Positions 42,926 to 54,518 of a DNA stretch of 64,000 nucleotides are shown piece after piece. The notes below the pieces were generated by a model. It was given only the letters and a program-made list of their open reading frames with translations. It made no database searches and was not told the origin of the DNA. The position numbers and the translations under genes are program-made. Positions within the stretch are counted from its first letter, which is position 1. Every line of letters begins with the position of its first letter. The stretch is from contig OY979717.1 in assembly GCA_963855995.1 (NCBI GenBank), forward strand, positions 44,273,544-44,337,543, read 5' to 3'. Source of the DNA: Muricea muricata. Taxonomy: Eukaryota; Cnidaria; Anthozoa; Malacalcyonacea; Plexauridae.

Positions 42926-43207
42926 TGACAAAAAATATTTTCGCGATTTTTTTTTTTTTTTTGAAAATTCCTTACGAAATTTTTACAATCGCTCAAAAGA
43001 CCATTAAAAAATTTTCTTGGATTGTTTTTTTAATATTTCTCAGGCCGCCATCTTGGAAATTTTTATAAAAAATTTTAGGAAAAAAACCATCGCTCAAAAG
43101 GAGATTTTAAGCTCAAAAAGTAGGCCCTACAAAAAAAATTTTATAATTCCCCATCGCTCCAAAGGCGGTGCAGATTACAACCGAATCCGGCCAATATCTA
43201 TACTATT
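42926..43207 (-). repeat. Right terminal inverted repeat
   Basis: Reverse complement of the left repeat, 282 bp, ending ...CTATACTATT at the right target duplication. It contains a run of about 14-16 T's near 42948-42962 (A's on the other strand) and lacks the extra 53 bp of the left copy. Confidence 0.9.
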
Positions 43208-43213
43208 GAAAGG
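43208..43213. repeat. Right 6-bp target site duplication (GAAAGG)
   Basis: Immediately follows the right terminus and matches 24692-24697. Confidence 0.85.
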
Positions 43214-43330
43214 CTTGTAAGAGATGGCAGCTTGAATATACAATCCAACTTGATTCTATTACCTCCTATGGTCTTCATGTAATTTCATGAAACGTAATGA
43301 TATGAAATGTAAGGAAATGCGAATTTGCTT
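43214..43330 (+). pseudogene. Continuation of the LINE interrupted by the Polinton
   Basis: After the target duplication, frames give LNIQSNL and, near 43290-43325, MKCKEMRI, which resembles the conserved region after the catalytic motif in CR1-like reverse transcriptases (commonly ...KCKEM.I). Together with 22600-24697 this is one LINE copy split by the insertion. The catalytic YADD-type segment appears to be deleted. Confidence 0.5.
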
Positions 43331-44179
43331 TCTTTGATAATATCATTTTTATTTGTTTACTCGATTATGATTGGCTAAGAACTGTGCCGATTAATCATTA
43401 ATCGGCATAGTGTGCCGATTAAAAATTAATCGGCACGGATCGCGTGCCCGCGAGGCGTGGGATTTTTAAAAACTAAAAACATAAACAAATCGGTGAAACA
43501 TTTTCTTTTTAAAAATGATATTAATATTTTTTTTCGAAATTGACACTTCAATAAAGAGAAATTACTTAAAATAAGGAATTATTAGGTAATTGTTTCATTA
43601 TTTAAGAAAATATATATTTTATCAATTTAAGAAATCCTTTTAAAATTATATCTATATGGCTATAATTGTACGCAAGTTATAGGAGAAAATTCATGTATTT
43701 CTAGTTTTCTTGAGTACTTTTATGTGTACATATAAACTGCGCTCTCACAACTAATTTCCATATAATTGTTTCTAGAGGGGGAGGGTGGATTGGAATTAGC
43801 CGAACAATAAAATTTTGAAAGGAATGCATAATATCCTCATTATGCCTAATACCACCCCCATAGAAACAGCATAAATCTAAGGAGATTTCCTCAGATTGTG
43901 AGAACCCTGCATATAAACGATTAACTCTCAGTTCCTATCACAATATCACACAATATCCAATGTTTGTATGAGGACAGACTTGAGTTAAAGCATAGAGAAA
44001 TATCATTGAGCACATTGCTATTTTCAAAGATAAAATAATGCAGCACGTTCAATTGAATTGTTGAATTATTATGAGCTATTACTGATGAATGCTTATTATA
44101 ATGAGTGTTTCAACTATATCTTTATATCTATATATGGAGTATTTACTTTGCGCATTGCTTTGTTACAGATTGGTTTTCA
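43331..44179. other. Non-coding; short palindromes
   Basis: No gene seen. Positions about 43388-43437 hold inverted and direct copies of GTGCCGATTAA/TTAATCGGCAC, possibly the end of a small DNA transposon. The rest is AT-rich. Confidence 0.4.
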
Positions 44180-47100
44180 CTCATTTAAGATGACGTACTT
44201 TGTCTTTGGAATTTCTATTTTGGTGTATCTTTATTCTCTGCCACTTCAGTGCGTGGGTATGTGGCTTTATACTTTGATTTTTATTCCATAATGTACCTAA
44301 AGATCAACCAATAGAGCGCTTGAAATCCTTTTTCTATGGAGTGTTCAGCCAATACATAAATATCCTCGAAGGGGCCAAAAAAACACAAGACGTTGTCACA
44401 TGCGAAATTAATAACATCGTCATAAATTTTCTATGTTTGCCAACAGGGGTGTGCTCTTGGATGACAAACAAGAGGGGGGGGGCCCAACGATGTACCTGTA
44501 AAATCTAGGCTTTAATATCTACACGTAACAACACATAATCATGATGTATATTCAACATTGATTACAAATAACTGCAATAAATGGAACAGTTAAAGAATGC
44601 GATGTTCCCATTAAATTAGGTTACAATTTTTATGCTATTCGTTTTCGGGGAGAATTGCAGCTAATACAAACACTCCCGTTTGCAAAATTTCAAAACAACC
44701 TTCAAGTTATACAAAGAAAGATAATGTTATCTATTTTATTTACCAGCATCAGCAAACCAAACTTCTTCATTTGCACGGCCTTCCTCAAGCAATGCCACTC
44801 GAACAGGTAACGTAGAACTGTGCTATATTTGGTCTACATTTTTAAAATTTCATAAAATAAGTATCTGTGATAATTATGCAGCTAATTTATGTTTCTGGCA
44901 TAGCCATGAGGCAAAGCAACAACCAATACGTTGCTGATGTGGACAGGAATCATAACCAGAGGCGTAACTTGAGGGAGATTTTGAAAGCAATTTGTAGGGC
45001 AGAACGGGAATATACGTGTAAACACCTCTCTTCCCCGCCCCGCACATAATTAATATCTTACTAACGCCTCTGAGTATAATTTGAATGGGAACATGCAAGT
45101 GCACATCGTACTATGCATCGTTTATGCTCATAACAGAGATATGAATAATTATTGAATCGATAAATTTCGCAACATGCCAACATCTGTCGAACTTTGTTCC
45201 TGAATTAAAGCTTCATAAAGTGCAAACAATGCCTTTGGAATTTCTATTTTGTTTACTCTTAGTCTTTTGCCTCAGTGCGAGGGAATATAATTATTGGGTT
45301 AAAATCGATAACGATCTTAATTCAGATAACCAATAAGGCACTTGGAACTTTTGACTGACAGACTTTATTTAGTACGTTTTAAATGCACACCTCTACGCTC
45401 GAAACATAAACAAATATGGTAAAAGGTTGACAGTTCGTGGTTGCAATACAAGCAATGCTCAGATTCTGGGTTTCCGGTTATGGATTATCCCAGGCCTCTC
45501 GTACCTTTGCGTAGAATGATCGCGGGATTGGGTGACTGGAGCCTCTTTATAACAAGTTTCCAGTCTCACGACGTAAAAGAAAACATGTGCGGCTGCCTGA
45601 ATCTTCCTCTGTTGTATTGCAAGGTGCGATGGCGCATCAAGTCCTGGCATAAGAAAAACTGTTTTCAATCCTTAGCTTCAGAGATTTAAGATCAAGCAAT
45701 CAGTTGGATTCTGGAAACCCAAAAAATCGCGTCCCTTTTAATTATTCACGTTCGGTAGCGTGTGCCTTGATTAAAAGCTGTGGGTTTCGTTTGAGTCGCA
45801 CTACAGAATATTCACGAGTCATGACAAACTCACAGGCTCTGTCATGATGTCGTAAGAAATATGTTACATAATCGTGACATGTTAGCTAGTTATGCTAACT
45901 AAGTTGTACCAAAAATATCCAGGATGTATTCATTACTATTCAAACGTTTATAAGTGCAAGTACTATTGTATAAGTATTAAAACATGAAAGAGCTAGTGCG
46001 TAATGTATAGAGGGGGGTATTATATGCAACCACATTTTGGCAGAGAAATAATTTTACCAAAACAAAATCGTGAATACTGTATATCGCTCAAAGATTATAT
46101 TCTGGATACGATCTCTAAGATAGCCAGGAACACATGAATGTATCCGATAGCTTACCAAGATTTTGCATGCAGGCTTCAACAGCTTGTGCAACGTGTGTAA
46201 TAAAGTATATGCGCCCTGTAGAATATGCAATTAAAATGCCGTATTCTCGATTTCAGACCTGTATATCTTTATGATGATACATTAACTGGCAGCGAATACG
46301 TTGGTGACGAAGACACAGTATTGATAGAATTCATAGGAAACATATCTTTGATCTCTTTTCCAGCATAAAATTAATTTACAAAATGGAATTGATAAGCATT
46401 TAGAACTGTAGCCTGTGTCTGTGTATACATGCAACGTTTACCATGATAGCGCTTATAATGTATATCAATGTATGAAACTACTACATGTTTGTCTCAGAAT
46501 AATAGTGAAATTATTCAGGAATATAATACATAAAAATGTTGCAAGTATTTTTGTATAATTGGGCGGGGACCGCGTTATTTGGGCAACCAAAATCATCTTT
46601 ATGGCACGCGCCTGAACGGGAACATTATAATTATCGTGTTTATACAATATAATACCGCGACGAGAACACATTTTATGTTTATTCCATTATTGAATCAAGG
46701 ATTGCAATATTATAGCAATATTTTGTACCTTCTCTAAAACAAAAAAACTGCATGTACAGTATAACCGTTTTACTATACATAACACCTCCAGAGACATCAG
46801 CACTTAAAATAAATCGACAATTTCAAGACTGGATGTTCAAACTCGCTTCGCCGCTTTGAATTGTTTCGAGACTTCGATGTATCATAAATCACATTCATAT
46901 ACAGAAAGCTTTAACCGGTCTTTTTGAATCATAATAAGTGAAAGTGCTCGTCGTGAAGATATTAATTAATTTGAATACGCAGTATACTTCATGTTATGCA
47001 CTTAAAGTTGATCCAAACAAAAACAAAAAAATCTAAACACAGCCCGCACATGCGCAGAAGCGACTGTAACCCACCTAAAGGTGAGAAGAAATTAAAATAC

Positions 47101-48240
47101 TGTCTCTTTCGTTTACCAGCATTACCAAGGCAAACGTCTATGGTAACCTTAACCAGTGTCACTCAAATGGGTAACGTAACGCTGTGCTTCAGTTGTCTAG
47201 ATTTTTTCTAGTTTATAAGGACGAGTTTCTCTGGTAATTATGTAATTTATGCGTATACTTATACTGGCATCAACAGGCCAAGCAACCTCTCCACCTCAGT
47301 TGCCGACCACAAATACTACCACAAGCTATGAATCTGCAGGTGACGTTGGGAATGGACAATTTTTATGTTAAGTCTTTGAAGCTAGACCCTTCTAGAAAAA
47401 GAAATAAATTTTAGTTTGTGCGGATCAATCCTTTTCAGAACAACTAGGGACATGGAGATATAAACATATTCTATAAATCTCACAGCTGTCAAACTTTTTC
47501 TGAACTGAACTTATATGCATTTGAGATGACAAACTTTGTATTTGGAAATTCTTTTTTGTTTGCTGTTAATTCTTTGTCAGTTCAGTGTTACTACATGTAG
47601 GTTTTAAGTTCAGTCTGAGTTTCATTTGTATGTCAGAAGATCAATAAAAATCCTAATTAAGAGAGAGAACAAGATGTTCGAAATCTATTGATGGGACGAA
47701 AACATCAATACTTTATTTACCCCTCACCATCACCCCCCTCCCCTCACTAGCTACGACACTGAGATGTCCACAAAAGACAGACTTTTTAAATTTAAATTGG
47801 GGAAAAACTACATTACGTCAAGTGTGACAGCTGTGTATGGTTAGAATTAGTTCTTCCAGTAATGTGTTGAGCGCAAGGGAACATTAATAAATTTTGATAA
47901 ATTTGAAAATTCCCATATTGTTATATGCACTATTTTTATACAATTCGTTTTTTTAATTGCATCTGATCCTATATTCTTGTTCGCAACGTTTCACAACATC
48001 CTTCTCTCTTTTTAGAAACGGAAACAAATTATTCTTAAAAAACGTTGTTTATTTTATTTACCAGCATCACCAAGGAAACAAATTATGTCTATACTACCTA
48101 CCTTAATCAGTGTCACCCAAATAGGTAACGTATCACCGTGCTTCATTTGGCCTAGATTTTCCTAATCCTTATGTACTTTATGCTTCTTTTTTATTAGACA
48201 TGACCACAAGCTATAAATTTGCAGGTAACTAGAAAAGAGC
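44180..48240 (+). repeat. Tandemly duplicated intron-exon modules
   Basis: Intronic phrases recur before each exon pair: TTTGGAATTTCTATTTTG near 44208 and 45235 and TTTGGAAATTCTTTTTTG near 47540, each followed by related CAGTGCG/CAGTGT and AGATCAA/CAATAA phrases. Exon A copies (44747, 47120, 48065) share TTTACCAGCAT at the acceptor and GGTAACGTA at the donor. This shows that the exons arose by duplication of about 1-2.5-kb modules. Confidence 0.65.
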
Positions 48241-50240
48241 AATTTTTAAGCTGAGCCTTCCAGTTTGGACTTTTTGAGTTAAGCTCATTTGAGATAGGTC
48301 CCAGGATAAGGGCTTGACTGAAGAAAAATAGAAAAATTTTTGCTGTTTTACATCAGCTAACCACGGAGCTTAAATGACAACAATTTAAATAACGATGAAC
48401 ACTTAGGATTTTGACTCCTGAGATGTTTAGTCTGTTAAACATAAATTTGGTGCGAACAGTTTCTTGCATGGTTGATTATTTCAAAACCATGAATTTTTGC
48501 CTGAATCATTAAACGCTCCATTTCTGATTTTGAAATTTCCCAAAAAATTGATAAAAAAATTTTGGCTTTTGGTGAGAAATTGCAGAAACGTGAACCAGGG
48601 ATTGTAACAAACATCTTAATAACTTGGATTGTCCCTCGTTACAAACCAGAAGAAAACATGTACGATTAATCATGTTCCACAAGACTATGTTTTATGGTGA
48701 GTCCTAAATGAAACTCCCAAATTGCATTAAAAGAAAAAGCTGGCAATTAAGATCGTACCACAAGGATAAATTTATAGAAATTAAACCAAACACTGAGACA
48801 TACAGGAACCTCTTTCACTGCAGAACCATTGAGAATTGGAACTCCGTATGACTTGTTCATGTTTCTGATACATGTAGTTTATGCTATTTACCAGACGCAA
48901 AGTTCGGATACGAGATACTTACCCGAGCTATTTCATGACCGAGTTTTGCCAACAATCTCTAACATCAGCTAGGTTGTTACTTTATTCAATGTTTATTCAA
49001 GCATTGCTAACAAGAGGGCATATTTCTGTGCAACTGAAGGTTTTGCACTCAACACGACACTGAGAAGGTAAAATTATCAAGATTATTTCTGGATTGTTTT
49101 ACAAAAAAAAACATGGTTGAAATATTCTCTTTTTAAAATGCAGTAAATTTTACTTTTGATTTCATTTTAAGTTCAGAAAAATTAAAGTACTGTTAAACAA
49201 TATTGTTTTTTAACTTGGAATAAATTGTGTGTCTCGCCATTTATTTCGATGTGAACTTTCAGTGTGAACTAATGAGAAACTTTGGATGCGAGTGCTTGCA
49301 CCCTAGTTAATATAATACCTACATAAAAACAGCTCTGATCACTTATGGATGTACCTAATCATTCTGACGCGCCTGTTTTCCGATTTCTAGCTATCCTACA
49401 CTTTTGTAATTAATATATAATTATAGTGCTGTGTAAAACTGGTTTGTAATTATTTTTGTTATTTGGGCACGGGTGTTTTATAGAAAACTAAAACACTCGT
49501 AGAATCCATATGTCACTACACCTGGGACCCGAGTGGCATATTTTCCGTATGTAATGCTCGCGAGTGGCACATCGATAAATTTCCGCCTTTTTATTGTTGT
49601 TGTTTTCAAAATGGCTGTCAATTGCAACTCGAACATAAAATCCATATCTTCTCGCAACCATGTAATTGTATTACCCATGACAGATACGTGTAACTCGAAG
49701 CTTAGTTAACCATTATTTTCATCACATATTCACTTATTTCGACTTTTGTTGATTTATCATATGTACCATTTTACTAGCATCTGATAGCTCAAGCAAACTA
49801 ACATTTTCGGCACCAACGAACACAGTAGACACAGCGAAAGCAACTAAAAACGGTAACATTGTGTGATTGTACAAATAAAATAGTAATCCTTGTTAAGAAC
49901 CTGAATATTATTCACGTCCATGTAATTCCTTTATTTCTTGTCTTTTTTCTTTTCGACAGACGAAGACGATAAATGGGAAATTAAAATAATATTTTTGCTG
50001 TCTGGAATTATCAGTGGAATTTTTTTATCCTTCATTGCCTTGTGCTGTTATCGTTGTTGTTTCAGAAAGCAAAAACTTGAAACAAATCCCAAAACACCGG
50101 ATGCTGAACCTGAGGGAACCTACCAAGAGTTGGATCTTTTTAGAATGAACGAAGAAAATAACTATCAATCATTGACAGTGAATTCAGCAAGTAATAACGG
50201 TTATAACCACGATGAGTCTAATTCCATAAAAAGTAACTAA
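44747..50240 (+). CDS. 3' part of a spliced host gene: membrane protein with Ser/Thr-rich stalk and ITAM-like tail
   Basis: Seven candidate exons have AG acceptors and GT donors: 44747-44806, 47120-47170, 47277-47339, 48065-48124, 48198-48224, 49778-49852 and 49960-50240. All internal exons are symmetric phase 1-1 (each supplies two bases, whole codons, then one G), so they splice in frame in any combination. The short exons encode Ser/Thr/Pro-rich peptides (for example GQATSPPQLPTTNTTTSY), a likely O-glycosylated stalk. The last exon encodes a membrane helix and cytoplasmic tail. Upstream exons with any ligand-binding domain are not identified. Exon calls rest on splice signals and phase only; alternative splicing of stalk exons is likely. 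Confidence 0.6.
49960..50240 (+). CDS. Last exon: transmembrane segment and YxxL-x10-YxxL tail
   Basis: After a pyrimidine-rich tract and CAG at 49957-49959, the exon encodes an acidic juxtamembrane DEDDKWE, a membrane helix (IIFLLSGIISGIFLSFIAL), a cysteine-rich boundary (CCYRCCFRKQK, likely palmitoylated), and a cytoplasmic tail. The tail contains YQEL and YQSL separated by ten residues. That spacing fits the ITAM consensus YxxL/I-x(6-12)-YxxL/I bound by tandem-SH2 kinases (Syk/ZAP-70 type). The stop is at 50238-50240. Type I topology is inferred. Confidence 0.65.
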
Positions 50241-51208
50241 CACCATTTAACCGCTTGAACCTTTATTGAATTATTGCATTACTATTATAGCTCCTAATAA
50301 TGTCTAAAGATTCGTGCATCGGATCCAATGTCTTTTTAGTTTGCTCGTGAAATGCTGGCATCAGCAGCAACATCATTTGCTGATCCTTAACACGTAATTT
50401 ATAGTAACATATCCATCATTTATTATACCGGTATGAGTAGTAATAGGGTCGGCCCCAGAACGTTCTTTTTTTGAGGAGGGAGGGACATTCATATACTTGT
50501 GTTCTTGATAAAGCTACAAATGCTATTTTTCAAGAACCTCTTTGATTTTTACTATCGAAATAACATCCCTTCTAGCTCTCGGCCATTTGATCGACAAGTT
50601 GCTGACAAAATCAGACGCGATGTTTATTTTAGCCTGTGAACAGGTGTTGCATCTTTGGGTAAGAAAATCAGCAAGTCAAAACGAGGATTCGTTTTTTTTA
50701 CATGTGAAAATCGATTAAAGCGCTCATGCGACAAATTTCACATGTGGTAGTTTGCAGTGAAATACGAATTTTATTTCAGCCGCATACTACGAGTAAACTC
50801 TCTGTCAGTATCAAATATTTGGTATCTCTTCTCATCTTTACACTCTTATAATATTCGTGGTTGCATCGTTTGTTTGTACGATTTTTACTATTTTCTCGTT
50901 AAAGTGCCCCTGCGATGAAATTTTTATGATATATTTTTGTAGCAATAATTGAAAGTAATAGTGGCCAGGATTTGTCCCGCCAATTTTGAAGTGTTTTCAA
51001 GCAGTAGAACGCCACCTTTTCGATGTATTTTTGTACGAGTAATGAGTCCGCCATTAGTGTTGAATGTTCCTGCTTTCGCTGCCTTTAGATATAGGATGTG
51101 ACGTTACTGGCTCAACACACAGATCTATCAACAATGTATCGCTATTTTTAGGACATATATTTAGGGATCTTTTACTTGTATTTTTACGCTATTTCAATTT
51201 TACAAGAA
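50241..51208. other. No gene seen
   Basis: Probable 3' UTR at the start and AT-rich intergenic DNA after it. No clear AATAAA close to the stop; no domain-bearing ORF. Confidence 0.35.
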
Positions 51209-51470
51209 ATGCCATCGAATAGATGTGTTGTGCAAAACTGTAGCAATGTTTCTAATTCCAGCGAAGGGATTTTCATGCGCTGAAGTCCATTGAATAGTGC
51301 GTCATATGCAAAATAGATTCGTTTTGTTCGAACGCACAGGGCAAACTTTAACCCACAAGGAACCTTTGTTGTTTGTTCGGAGCATTTTTCGTCTGAATGT
51401 TTCCAGCGAATGCACATGCAAGGGTCTATGGGCGAATTCTCGTGCCTGATTCTATACCAACAATATGGAA
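51209..51470 (+). pseudogene. THAP-type zinc finger relic
   Basis: The frame from the ATG at 51209 shows MPSNRCVVQNCSN, then after two in-frame stops FVRTHRANF and VCSEHFSSECF: the C2CH layout of a THAP DNA-binding domain (Cys-x4-Cys near the start, Cys-x2-His near the end). One stop (TAG near 51316) sits where THAP domains have their invariant Trp, as expected from TGG to TAG. The other (TGA near 51281) may derive from CGA. It could be a dead P-element-type transposase N-terminus or a dead host THAP gene; nothing downstream decides it. Confidence 0.65.
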
Positions 51471-52409
51471 AGCAAACCCGCAAAAACCTACCTCGCCTAG
51501 GACACGACGCAAGATTAGTTAACTTTGTATATACTCTAGTTACGCTACGTATAGTCAGTTATGCTAGACTTCCTTGTATGTTTCATGGTGAATATCAAAT
51601 TAAAATATAATTTTGTGAAAACATCACGCAAGAGACGTTAGTTTATTATCACAGAGCTTTCGATCCGTAAGCAAGGACTTCATCAGATATTCACCATTTA
51701 TTTGTGTCACAGAACAGTTTAATGTATTAATTCTGAGGTGTTTTTTTTTTCTTCTGTTTAACTGAAAACAACTATTACTAAAAAAATACAGAAAACCTTT
51801 CATCAAAAATTTCATCACAGGGGCACTTTATAAGGGTATCATAAATGTATTATGTATTTTTATGGTGTTTATGTTGCATTCTTAAATAATTTAGATTCAA
51901 TTAGATTTTATGCCGAAGTTAAGTTCTTTTTAGAGTACAAGCTCTCATGTGCTTTCTCAGATAATTTCAAATAATGATTTTGCCATTGCTGTTAATAGGT
52001 GCGTGTAGCTCTCGCGAGAAGTCTCGTAAGACAAATTTAATATCACAGCCTGATTAATTTAATATCACGCTCACGGCTCGAAAACGGGGGACTGTGCATG
52101 TATCTACACATCCTTCGAATTTACAATCTGATGCTTCGCAAAGCTCTTTAAACTATAAACTACTGTGTGTCTACGCCTCCCTTTTACTTACAATCTGATG
52201 CTTCGTTGTAACCGTTGTTTAAACTAAAAACTACACTGTGTCTACGCATCTGTAACGGATGAAAGTGTGTAAATGTGTAAATAAGGAAATTAACCCTAAT
52301 TAGTGTCGGCGTTAGATCATGTAGAGTTAACGTACCATGACGTCACGGTTTTTGCAATACCTGAATTTAAAAGTCTAGAGGTGCTTGAAAAAAATATTTT
52401 TGCATTAAT
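51471..52409. other. No gene seen
   Basis: AT-rich DNA. Near 52125-52265 the phrase TTACAATCTGATGCTTCG repeats twice, with related copies near 52850, indicating local duplication. No coding evidence. Confidence 0.35.
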
Positions 52410-52590
52410 ATTATTGTCAATCAACCCCAAAACTAACCCTAACCATAACCCTGACCCTAACCCTAACTGTAAAGAAAAAAACTTAGAAAAAAAAACTTTG
52501 ACTCAAAAGTATAAAATAGTCACCGCCGGAATTCAAACCCCAAACTACGGCGAGGAAGACCTGTACCTAAACCACTAGGACACAGCACAA
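52410..52590 (-). mobile_element. tRNA-derived SINE, second copy
   Basis: On the minus strand a tRNA-like head carries an A-box-like TCCTAGTGGTTTAGG (about 52568-52583) and a B-box-like GGTTTGAATTCC (52528-52539). A T-rich body and a tail of TTAGGG-related units (CCCTAA on the plus strand, 52435-52470) follow. The architecture equals the plus-strand copy at 1209-1400. Confidence 0.65.
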
Positions 52591-53984
52591 GAACGAAGAA
52601 ACTGTGTTTGAAAACGGTATATTTGTAGTACTACTTGAACGTGTTTAATGAAAGTGTGTAAATGTGTAAGTAAGGAAATTAACCATAATTAGCGGTGTAT
52701 GCTCCATGTTGCAAGCTGCATCCGGGACAATGTACAATAGATGGGGTGCATTAGGTTATAAATATGGAATGTAAACGAAAATAAGTTGAGTTGGATCTAG
52801 ACCACGTTGTCTATTGTACTCGCTTGGCACGTTACACATCCTTGGACTTTACAATCTGATGTTTTCTTCTTTAAACTAAAAACTACTGTGTGCATACGAA
52901 TCCTTTGACTTTAAATTCTTACGTTTCGTTCTTTAAGCTACCTCCCCCCCCCCCCCCCAGCACTTTAGTATATAAATGTCGGCGCAAAATATGTAAGATA
53001 CATACTGTCCAAGAAACTGTATTTGTAGAATCGAAAAACATTCAAAATGCAAAATGGTGCGCGATGTGCCGCGGATGCGAACATCAACGTGTGAACGTCA
53101 ACAACCTTGAATATATTTATCAGTAGATCTTACACTCATAGAAGTTGAAATTCGGTCATGAGAAACACCCGCTTTGGGTAGCATTTCGAGTGGACATATG
53201 CGAGCCCTTTTCATTCACGCGTTGGTAGTCGTTTAAATTGCCCTCCCTGCGCACTTTGCAAACTCTGCAGTCTGGCAAACTGCTGTGTGTCTACAAACTA
53301 CCTTTTATACCTGCTTGGTGAAAATACAGTTTATTTCCCAAACGTTTCGAAACGTAAATCGCCCTTTTTCTTCAGTCTCCACTTTGATACACAAAATTTC
53401 CCCCAACATTCAGGAAATGATTACCAGCGATTCATTATTCCCGGAAAATTACACGCTCAATTTACACACTCCAATTACCCGCACCAGCTCCACCTACCCG
53501 CTCTCTGCTCCAATTATAGATTATCCCTCGTGTATATGATTGGCAATTTTCAGATTATGGTCACTCGCTTAGTAACAGTAACTATGTATTTATTTTCTGT
53601 TGATTAAGAATGAAATATCTTTGTTTCAAATCTCGAATTTTGAGGTTGTAAAGGCTAAACAAATGAAATTTCTTGCTCAAAATACTCTCCGTGTGCTTCT
53701 ATCGGTGTGATGTAAAAATCAGCTTGATCCGTAATACCAAAGAGCAAAAAACCCGCAAAACTATGATTCCGTAATACAAATGTATAGTAAAGTGGTGCCT
53801 TGAACGGCAATTTGCAGATTAACTTCCGGCTCCACTTTTTGGAATGGATTTGCAATTTGATGCGTTATGCATTCAATAAAGATCAGTACATTTATCAGAA
53901 AAAAACTGCCTTACGAAGAATAACAAAGCCACTCAGTAGACAAAATTTCAAGTGGGAAAAGAGCATATAAGGTGTATACCTAGA
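52591..53984. other. Non-coding; poly-C tract
   Basis: A run of 15 C's at about 52944-52958. Overlapping ORFs near 53285-53600 lack recognisable domains. No gene called. Confidence 0.35.
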
Positions 53985-54337
53985 AGACAGAGAAAATGTG
54001 GTCACCACAAGTGTAGATATCCCGACACAATTTTATACATACCCTAATCTGTATAGTTATGAGACTGATCCTATGACAGAAGTAAAGAGCTGTATGAACA
54101 GCGAAATTAAATGTTCATTCAGCATTGAGCGATGATTCTATTTATGACCTTATGTCCTTGTAATAGACCCTGGTAAACTGATACAATATTACTAACTAAG
54201 AGGGCTGTACAATACTTTTCACACGATTAAAAGTGTATGTGTCGTTCTTGTCTTCTGAAAGAAATGTATTTATTCAAGTTTCTAATTACGTGTTTCTATA
54301 TTTGTCTTATAATGCTCTGCCTGAGTCTATTCCAATT
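53985..54337 (+). repeat. Interspersed repeat R, left half
   Basis: Matches 3100-3420. It breaks off at AGTCTATTCCAATT (54324-54337), where the DIRS-like element begins. The same 14 bases restart the repeat at 61210. Confidence 0.6.
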
Positions 54338-54449
54338 GATGAGGTTACGTAGTAACCAAGGTTAATATGTTAGGAACCAGCGCGCGATCTGGGTCTGATT
54401 GACCCTCCTGCTAAGCTGGATGTATAAGAGCATCAGTCGTGCAGTGGGA

Positions 54450-54510
54450 GCATTCGCTAGCTAATAAAGCCAGCTGCAGCAATTTGCAGGAAATAGAGTT
54501 AGTAGAAATT
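54450..54510 (+). repeat. 61-bp direct terminal repeat, left copy
   Basis: Identical base for base to 60917-60977 (starts GCATTCGCTAGCTAATAAAG, ends AGTAGAAATT). The left copy lies 5' of the gag-like frame. Confidence 0.85.
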
Positions 54511-54518
54511 TTTTTTGT

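Larger units (their letters stand above)
24698..43207. mobile_element. Polinton/Maverick DNA transposon (virus-like), 18,510 bp
   Basis: The element is bounded by inverted repeats of about 280-335 bp starting AGTAGTATAG on the left and AATAGTATAG on the reverse-complemented right end, and by a 6-bp GAAAGG duplication. It contains about 23 closely packed genes, including protein-primed DNA polymerase B, retroviral-type integrase, packaging ATPase, major capsid and penton-like proteins. That gene set defines Polintons and relates them to adintoviruses and virophages. The termini differ by roughly 4% plus indels over the first 200 bp, and many genes are broken, so the copy is not recent. It interrupts a LINE reverse transcriptase. 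Confidence 0.95.

Noticed and set aside
50880..51000. Possible additional receptor exon
   Set aside because: No acceptor/donor pair with phase 1-1 and no related stalk sequence.
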